This document shows, piece after piece, positions 6,259-10,269 of a stretch of 10,269 nucleotides of DNA (positions are counted from its first letter, which is position 1; every line of letters starts with the position of its first letter). Under the pieces are notes generated by a model. The model was not told the DNA's origin, searched no databases, and saw only the letters and a list, made by a program, of their open reading frames with translations. Origin of the DNA: JAHEJV01 sp964653555 (lineage in GTDB: Bacteria; Myxococcota_A; UBA9160; SMWR01); NCBI GenBank assembly GCA_964653555.1, contig CAZZFT010000173.1, positions 1 to 10,269 on the forward strand. The letters are read 5' to 3'. Both the position numbers and the translations under genes were made by a program.

Positions 6259-7092
6259 CTACTCGTCGCCGGGAATCTGGACCGTGGCGCCGATCATCTG
6301 GCGCAGGGCCAGGGGATCGGCGGCCTTCGCCGCTTCCAGGTCCTCGATCTCCGCGGGGATGTACCAGTGGAGTCGGCCCGACGGGTCGTGGTAGGCGGAC
6401 CAGACGACCAGGGCGACCTCCGGGGCGGAGATCATGCGGAACGGGCCCTCGGTCGGCGCTTGCTCGCGCGTGAGGATGCTGTCCTCGTCGGCGGAGTGGT
6501 TCGGCGTGGAGTCCAGCAGCGGCGTATCGACCAGCCCGGGGAGCATGTCGGCGACGCGCACCCCGTGGCGCGCGAACTCGATGCTCAACGCCTCGGTGAG
6601 CCCCTTCACCGCGAACTTCGTCGCCGCGTAGATGGCGAGTCGCGGCACGCCGAAGATGGCGGAGGACGACGACGTGTTGAAGCACAGTGAGTTCGGGGTG
6701 GCGCGCAGGAGCGGAAGCGCGGCGTACACCCCGTTGACGACGCCTCCGAAGTTGATGTCGATCACGCGCTGCGCGTCTTCGCGCGGGACGTCCTCCAGGA
6801 AGCCCGAGTGCGCGATGCCCGCGTTGTTGTGGAAGAGGTCGAGGCGGCCGCCCGCCGCGCGGCCGAAGGACTCGACGGCGGCGTCGAACGCGGCGGCGTC
6901 GCGCACGTCGAGGTGCCCGGTCAGGCCGCCCCCGGGCCCGATCTCGGAGGCGAGCTTCGCGAGGCCCTCCCGGTCGACGTCGTAGCCGCCGACGCGCCAG
7001 CCGCGCTCGGCGAAGAGCAGCGCCGTCGCGCGCCCGATCCCGCTCGCCGCGCCCGAGATGAAGATCGCCCGGGTCCCGCTCGTATCGCCCAT
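6259..7092 (-). CDS. short-chain dehydrogenase/reductase (SDR)
   Basis: 277 aa from the ATG at 7092. GGAAG lies five bases upstream; an in-frame ATG at 7104 would add four residues. Classical SDR motifs are intact: the nucleotide-binding turn SGAASGIG (13-20), LDVRD (61-65) at the adenine pocket, NNAG (89-92), the structural Asn at 114, a Ser run (141-144) holding the catalytic Ser, Y155-AAT-K159, and PGLVDTPL (185-192). D38 and D40 after the second strand (GYDVD) suggest NAD(H) preference. It should catalyse NAD(P)-dependent oxidation or reduction of an alcohol or ketone; substrate unknown. Length is somewhat above the usual 250 residues because of a C-terminal extension (PSGRLHWYIPAEIEDLEAAK). 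Cytosolic. It converges with the membrane-protein gene and diverges from the M20 amidohydrolase. Confidence 0.9.
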   Translation of the reverse strand: MGDTSGTRAIFISGAASGIGRATALLFAERGWRVGGYDVDREGLAKLASEIGPGGGLTGHLDVRDAAAFDAAVESFGRAAGGRLDLFHNNAGIAHSGFLEDVPREDAQRVIDINFGGVVNGVYAALPLLRATPNSLCFNTSSSSAIFGVPRLAIYAATKFAVKGLTEALSIEFARHGVRVADMLPGLVDTPLLDSTPNHSADEDSILTREQAPTEGPFRMISAPEVALVVWSAYHDPSGRLHWYIPAEIEDLEAAKAADPLALRQMIGATVQIPGDE

Positions 7093-7112
7093 GGCGGCTT
7101 CCATAGCAGGGA

Positions 7113-7134
7113 GACGCCGGCTTCGCCGGGCGTC
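7113..7134. promoter_or_regulatory. strong hairpin between the divergent SDR and M20 genes
   Basis: GACGCCGGC (7113-7121) pairs with GCCGGGCGTC (7125-7134) across a TTC loop, with one bulged G. It sits in the 94-base divergent spacer (7105-7198). It could be a regulator's operator, a REP-like palindrome, or an mRNA leader structure of the SDR transcript. The sequence cannot tell these apart. Confidence 0.4.
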
Positions 7135-7144
7135 GTGTCTGGGA

Positions 7145-7150
7145 TAGAGT
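7145..7150 (+). promoter_or_regulatory. possible -10 element TAGAGT for the M20 gene
   Basis: TAGAGT is followed by CCTCGGC, almost the same block as at 5732. TTCGCC, three of six to TTGACA, lies 17 bases upstream. It would give a leader of roughly 40 bases before the ATG at 7199. Confidence 0.28.
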
Positions 7151-7198
7151 CCTCGGCTGCGCTCCAGCCACCCGGAGCGTCGTGCCGATGAACGAGCC

Positions 7199-8380
7199 AT
7201 GTCCAATCCGCCCGACCGCGCGCAGCGCGAGCTCCTCGCCGCGATCGATGCGGCCGCCCCGGCGGCGCTGGAGCTGGCGCACTGGATGGCGGCGCACCCC
7301 GAGCTGTCGCTGGAGGAGCGCGCCACCAGCCAGCGCTACCGCGCGCAGCTCGCGGGCCAGGGCTTCGCGGTGGAGGAGGGCGTCGCGGGCATGCCCACGG
7401 CCTTCCTCGCGCGTCACGGCAGCCCCGACGCGCCCCTGCGCGTGGCGCTGCTCGCCGAGATGGACGCCCTGCCCGGGATCGGCCACGCCTGCGGCCACAA
7501 CCTCTCGGGTCCGGCCAGCCTGCTGGCGGCCCAGGCGGCGGCGGCGGTGCTGCCGGCCTCCCAGGTGCGGCTCGTGGTGGTGGGATGTCCCGCGGAGGAG
7601 ACCGGCGTGGGCAAGCGGCGGCTGGTGGAGGCGGGTGTGTTCGCCGAGGCGGACGTCGCCATGATGGCCCACGCCTCGGACATGCGGCGCGCCCACCGCC
7701 TGTTCCTCGGCAACCGCAAGATGGAGTTCGTCTTCCACGGTCGCGCGGCCCACGCCGCCGCCTATCCCGAGAAGGGGATCAACGCCCTCGACGCCGTGAT
7801 CGCCCTGTTCGTGAACGTGGGGTTGTTGCGCCAGCAGCTCGCGCGCTCGGCGCGCGTCCACGGCATCGTGACCGACGGCGGCAAGGCGCCCAACGTGATT
7901 CCCGAGCGCGCCGCCGCGCTCTTCTGGGTGCGCGCCTTGGAGGACGACGTGCTCGAGGACGCCGCCGCGCGCGTCGTCCGTTGCGCCGAGGGCGCCGCCG
8001 CGGCCACCGGAACGCGGCTCGAGACGCTGCGCACGGCGGGCGAGTCGCCGCCGATGCGGCCCAACCTGCCGCTGGCCGACGCCTACCGCCGCCAGCTCGC
8101 GCTGCTCGGCCTCCCCGAGACCGACCACGCGCCGGGCGAGGCGATCGGCTCCAGCGACATCACCCACGTGTCGCGGGTGGTGCCCACGATCCACCCCAAC
8201 TTCCCGATCGGCGCGCAGCTCCAGCTCCACACGCGCGCCTTCGCCGAGGCCACAGCCGGTCCCCAGGGCGACGCGGGTCTGCTGGAGGCCGCGCGCGCGC
8301 TCGCCCTCACCGTGCTCGAGCTCGCGCGCTCGCCCGCCACCCGCGAGGCGGTGGCGGGCGCGGCGCCCGGCACCTCCTGA
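7199..8380 (+). CDS. M20 family metallopeptidase / amidohydrolase (M20D, AbgB-like)
   Basis: 393 aa, close to the usual M20D length. Metal-site motifs are in order: AEMDALPGIGHACGHNL (86-102) with C98 and H100, the E133-E134 pair (PAEETGVG), H158 (MMAHAS), H185 in the dimerisation/active-site segment GRAAHAAAYPEKG, and the late IHPNFPIG with H332. GSSDITHVSRVVP (317-329) corresponds to the GSTD..NVS.VVP block of aminobenzoyl-glutamate and N-acyl amino acid hydrolases. It probably cleaves an amide between an acyl or aryl group and an amino acid, using two divalent metals in the cytosol. No signal peptide is seen, and the exact substrate is unknown. Its ATG is preceded only by a weak purine stretch. 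It is transcribed toward pcm, with 57 bases between them. Confidence 0.9.
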   Translation: MSNPPDRAQRELLAAIDAAAPAALELAHWMAAHPELSLEERATSQRYRAQLAGQGFAVEEGVAGMPTAFLARHGSPDAPLRVALLAEMDALPGIGHACGHNLSGPASLLAAQAAAAVLPASQVRLVVVGCPAEETGVGKRRLVEAGVFAEADVAMMAHASDMRRAHRLFLGNRKMEFVFHGRAAHAAAYPEKGINALDAVIALFVNVGLLRQQLARSARVHGIVTDGGKAPNVIPERAAALFWVRALEDDVLEDAAARVVRCAEGAAAATGTRLETLRTAGESPPMRPNLPLADAYRRQLALLGLPETDHAPGEAIGSSDITHVSRVVPTIHPNFPIGAQLQLHTRAFAEATAGPQGDAGLLEAARALALTVLELARSPATREAVAGAAPGTS

Positions 8381-8437
8381 GCGGCGATTGCGCGGGGCGC
8401 CAGAGCGGGCCACAGTCCGGCATCACGCTGGGGTTCG

Positions 8438-9133
8438 ATGGGGGGACCCGGAGTGCAGACACAGCGTGCGCCTCGCGCGCGCGCAGCGGCGGACCGTTAT
8501 GCGGTCCCGCGGCGCCGCATGGCGGAGCGCCTGGCCAGGTCCGGCGTGGACGACCCGCGTGTGCTCGCGGCCTTCGCGGCCGTGCCCCGTCACCGCCTCG
8601 TGCCCGACGCCCTGGCCGGTCAGGCCTACCGCGACACCGCGCTGCCGATCGGGGAGGGACAGACGATCTCCGCGCCCGGCGTGGTCGCGGCGATGACCCA
8701 GGCCCTCGAGCTCGCCGGCCACGAGACGGTGCTCGAGATCGGCACCGGCTCCGCCTACCAGGCGGCGATCCTGGCGCGCCTCGCCGCCCGGGTGATCTCG
8801 GTGGAGCGGGTGCCGCGGCTGGCGGCCGCGGCCCGCCGCGCCCTGGACGGGCTGGGGGTCGCCAACGTCGTGGTCTACCTCGGCGACGGCACCCGGGGCC
8901 GGCCCGCCGAGGGGCCCTTCGAGGCGATCGTCGTCACCGCGGGCGGGCCCAGCGTGCCCGAGCCGCTGCTCGACCAGCTCGCCGTGGGCGGGCGCCTGGT
9001 GGGACCCTTCGGCACGCGCGACGAGCAGCGCCTGTGGCGCGTCCGCCGCGAGTCGCGCCAGCGCTATACGCGCGAGGTGATCGGGCGCTGCCGCTTCGTG
9101 GATCTGGTGGGCGCGCACGGGTGGGAGCCGTGA
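8438..9133 (+). CDS. pcm: protein-L-isoaspartate O-methyltransferase
   Basis: 231 aa from the ATG at 8438, with GGGG four bases upstream. An internal ATG at 8519 would start at MAERLARSG and drop an Arg/Ala-rich lead. The enzyme uses S-adenosylmethionine to methylate isoaspartyl residues so that damaged proteins can revert to aspartate. Seen here: VPRHRLVP (49-56), the family hallmark GQTIS (74-78), the SAM loop VLEIGTGSAYQAA (98-110), VISVERV (119-125), GDGT (149-152), VVTAG (165-169) and the closing LVGAHGW (223-229). The usual GSGYQ is GSAYQ here, a conservative change. Cytosolic. Its stop overlaps the next start (GTGA), so translational coupling with the NlpD-like gene is likely, matching the common pcm–nlpD order. 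Confidence 0.93.
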   Translation: MGGPGVQTQRAPRARAAADRYAVPRRRMAERLARSGVDDPRVLAAFAAVPRHRLVPDALAGQAYRDTALPIGEGQTISAPGVVAAMTQALELAGHETVLEIGTGSAYQAAILARLAARVISVERVPRLAAAARRALDGLGVANVVVYLGDGTRGRPAEGPFEAIVVTAGGPSVPEPLLDQLAVGGRLVGPFGTRDEQRLWRVRRESRQRYTREVIGRCRFVDLVGAHGWEP

Positions 9134-9855
9134 CGCGACGTGCGGTGGCGGCCGCACTGGCGCTGGGCCTCGCACTGGCGTGCAGCAGCCCGGCGCCCCC
9201 GCCGCCGGCGGGCGAGAGCGTCGTGCACGTGCTGAGGCCGGGCGAGACCATCTACCGCCTGTCGCGCTACTACGACGTGTCGGTCGAGGCGATCGTGCGG
9301 GCCAACCACATCCGCGACGTCGCCGACGTGCCGGTCGGCGCGCGGATCGTGATCCCCGGTGCGCGGCACCCGGCGCCCGCCGACTCGCTCGCGCTCGCCA
9401 GCGTCGCGCCGCGGGGCGAGAGCGCGGCGCGCGAGCTCGCCCTGCGCGAGGCGGCGCTGATCTTCGAGTGGCCGCTCCACGGCCGCTTCTCCTCGGGCTT
9501 CGGCCGGCGCGGCTTCCACCGGCACGAGGGCATCGACATCGCGGCGCCGAAGGGGACGCCGGTACGGGCCGCCGAGGCGGGCCGCGTGATCGAGAGCGGC
9601 TGGCTCGGCGACTACGGCCGGATCATCGTCGTGAAGCACGCCGGCTACTACTCCACCGTCTATGCCCACAACCGCAAGAACAAGGTGAGCAAGGGCGACT
9701 TCGTCGAGCGCGGCCAGGTGATCGCCGAGGTGGGTGCCACCGGCAACGCCAGCGGCCCCCACCTCCACTTCGAGGTGCGCCGCGACAGCAAGCCCGAGGA
9801 TCCGCTCGCCTTCCTGCCGCCCATGACCCCGGCCCCCCGCGCGGCCACGCGCTAG
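9130..9855 (+). CDS. nlpD: NlpD-like lipoprotein: LysM plus M23 endopeptidase
   Basis: 241 aa from a GTG that overlaps the pcm stop by four bases. The N-terminus (RRAVAAALALGLALACSSP) is a lipoprotein signal with Cys18; the lipobox ALAC is slightly non-standard. A Pro-rich linker leads to a LysM domain at about 31-77 (VVHVLRPGETIYRLS to VPVGARIVIPG) that binds peptidoglycan glycan. The LytM/M23 domain spans about 112-228. Zinc and catalytic residues are present: H132 and D136 (HEGID), H180 (YAHN), H211 and H213 (HLHFEVR). Unlike E. coli NlpD, which lost catalytic residues and only activates an amidase, this copy looks capable of cutting peptide cross-links itself. Expected to sit in the cell envelope and act in septum or wall remodelling. 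The gene symbol follows from neighbour and domain order. Confidence 0.9.
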   Translation: MTRRAVAAALALGLALACSSPAPPPPAGESVVHVLRPGETIYRLSRYYDVSVEAIVRANHIRDVADVPVGARIVIPGARHPAPADSLALASVAPRGESAARELALREAALIFEWPLHGRFSSGFGRRGFHRHEGIDIAAPKGTPVRAAEAGRVIESGWLGDYGRIIVVKHAGYYSTVYAHNRKNKVSKGDFVERGQVIAEVGATGNASGPHLHFEVRRDSKPEDPLAFLPPMTPAPRAATR

Positions 9856-9867
9856 CTTGGCCCCGCT

Positions 9868-9943
9868 GCCCCCGTAGCTCAGAGGATAGAGCGTCGGTTT
9901 CCTAAACCGTGCGTCGCAGGTTCGAGTCCTGCCGGGGGCACCA
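9868..9943 (+). tRNA. tRNA-Arg(CCT)
   Basis: Complete 76-base cloverleaf with encoded CCA. Acceptor GCCCCCG (9868-9874) pairs with CGGGGGC (9933-9939). The D-arm GCTC...GAGC is intact. The anticodon stem is TCGGT/ACCGT with loop TTCCTAA (9899-9905), giving anticodon CCT at 9901-9903. The T-arm is GCAGG-TTCGAGT-CCTGC (9916-9932), followed by discriminator A9940 and CCA. The outermost anticodon-stem pair (27-43) is T·T, a mild irregularity. It reads AGG codons and starts 12 bases after the NlpD-like stop, so it may be processed from the same transcript. TAGCTT at 9853-9858, overlapping that stop codon, is a possible private -10 element. Confidence 0.95.
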
Positions 9944-9964
9944 GATCACGTGCGAAGCTGCGGG

Positions 9965-9986
9965 GCGCTCCCGTTCCGGGAAGCGC
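9965..9986. terminator. hairpin between tRNA-Arg and the convergent activator gene
   Basis: GCGCTCCCG (9965-9973) pairs with CGGGAAGCGC (9977-9986), with one bulged A and a TTC loop. It begins one base after the minus-strand stop codon at 9988-9990 and 21 bases after the tRNA. It is well placed as a two-way terminator for the converging units. There is no T-run on either side. Confidence 0.5.
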
Positions 9987-9987
9987 G

Positions 9988-10269
9988 CTACGAGACGAGC
10001 GCCGCGCGTCGGACGCCGAGCTTCCGGAGGCGTGAGCGCAAGGTGCTCGGGTGCATTCCGAGGATCTCCGCCGCGTTGCCCGGGCCGCCGATGCGCCAGT
10101 CGCAGCGCTGGAGGACCTTCGTGAAGTGCGCGCGCTCGACTTCGTCGAGACGTTCCCGTGGTCCGGTTTCGATCTTCTGCGACTCGAGGAAGGCGTCGAG
10201 GTACAGTTCCGGTCCCCGCGAGAGGATCAGCGCGCGCTCGATCACGTTGGCGAGCTCGCGCACGTTTCC
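9988..10269 (-). CDS. C-terminus of a sigma-54-dependent transcriptional activator (partial)
   Basis: 93 codons are visible, and the frame is open to the right edge. It enters as GNVRELANVIERALILSRGPEL, the NVREL.N..ERA end of the NtrC-family AAA+ domain that remodels sigma-54 RNA polymerase. A linker (YLDAFLESQKIETGPRE) leads to a FIS-type helix-turn-helix. That domain has VERAHFTKVLQRCDWRI, then GPGNAAEILGMHPSTLRSRL and RKLGV. The W-R-I-x-G-P-x-x-A-A-E-I-L-G-M pattern is typical of GAF- or FhlA-like activators. The sensory N-terminus is outside the window, so the signal and targets are unknown. GTG at 10261-10263 is an internal codon, not a start. Confidence 0.92.
   Translation of the reverse strand, partial: GNVRELANVIERALILSRGPELYLDAFLESQKIETGPRERLDEVERAHFTKVLQRCDWRIGGPGNAAEILGMHPSTLRSRLRKLGVRRAALVS

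Noticed and set aside
5795..8413. Very long minus-strand open frame (872 codons)
   Set aside because: It runs across the membrane protein, the SDR and the M20 gene in shadow frames. The content is Arg/Gly/Ala-rich with no domain.
7585..9129. Upstream extension of the NlpD-like frame
   Set aside because: Before 9130 the frame is an Arg-rich shadow of M20 and pcm. The lipoprotein signal begins right at GTG 9130.
1..10269. CRISPR array, rRNA, insertion sequence or riboswitch
   Set aside because: No regularly spaced repeats, transposase motifs, terminal inverted repeats or recognisable riboswitch cores were seen on either strand.

Overview
The window is high-GC bacterial DNA. It probably comes from a Myxococcota or related deltaproteobacterial-grade lineage. 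This rests on three observations: a Myxococcus-type cysteine-rich repeat inside a PEP-CTERM protein, several exosortase (PEP-CTERM) substrates close together, and a sigma-54 activator next to a pcm–nlpD gene pair. No gene here fixes the taxon, so this is inference.

Layout. Positions 1-822 hold no intact gene. They contain a decayed tRNA-Pro(GGG)-like sequence (88-187) and a broken N-terminal fragment of a larger protein (242 to about 640) that resembles a family of long, poorly characterised and possibly defence-associated proteins. This stretch is visibly less GC-rich than the right half: 33 of 60 bases at 181-240 against 45 of 60 at 7921-7980. It reads like the worn edge of an old tRNA-associated island. 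Positions 823-2979 encode a large secreted PEP-CTERM protein with an HEXXH metallopeptidase-like motif and a Myxo-type Cys repeat. Directly downstream (about 2990-3360) lies a multiply frameshifted remnant of a second PEP-CTERM protein made of NHL-like beta-propeller repeats. On the minus strand follow a 2-oxoglutarate/Fe(II) oxygenase (3353-4357), a small PEP-CTERM protein (4423-5037) and an SRPBCC/START-fold protein (5186-5668).

Positions 5744-6247 encode a one-pass membrane protein of unknown function. It converges on a short-chain dehydrogenase/reductase (6259-7092, minus). That gene is divergent from an M20-family amidohydrolase (7199-8380). Then come pcm (8438-9133) and an NlpD-like LysM/M23 lipoprotein (9130-9855), which overlap by four bases and are followed 12 bases later by a complete tRNA-Arg(CCT). 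The right edge holds the C-terminus of a sigma-54-dependent activator (minus, running off the window), separated from the tRNA by a strong hairpin.

How the parts fit: the left half concerns the cell surface and outside (exosortase-sorted proteins). The pcm–nlpD pair handles protein repair and cell-envelope remodelling, an arrangement familiar from surE–pcm–nlpD–rpoS clusters. The oxygenase, SDR and M20 hydrolase are small-molecule enzymes with unidentified substrates and do not obviously form one pathway. I found no CRISPR array, rRNA, insertion sequence or intact defence system. The most unusual material is the pair of decayed loci (tRNA-Pro with the broken gene, and the broken propeller PEP-CTERM gene) and the HEXXH PEP-CTERM protein.
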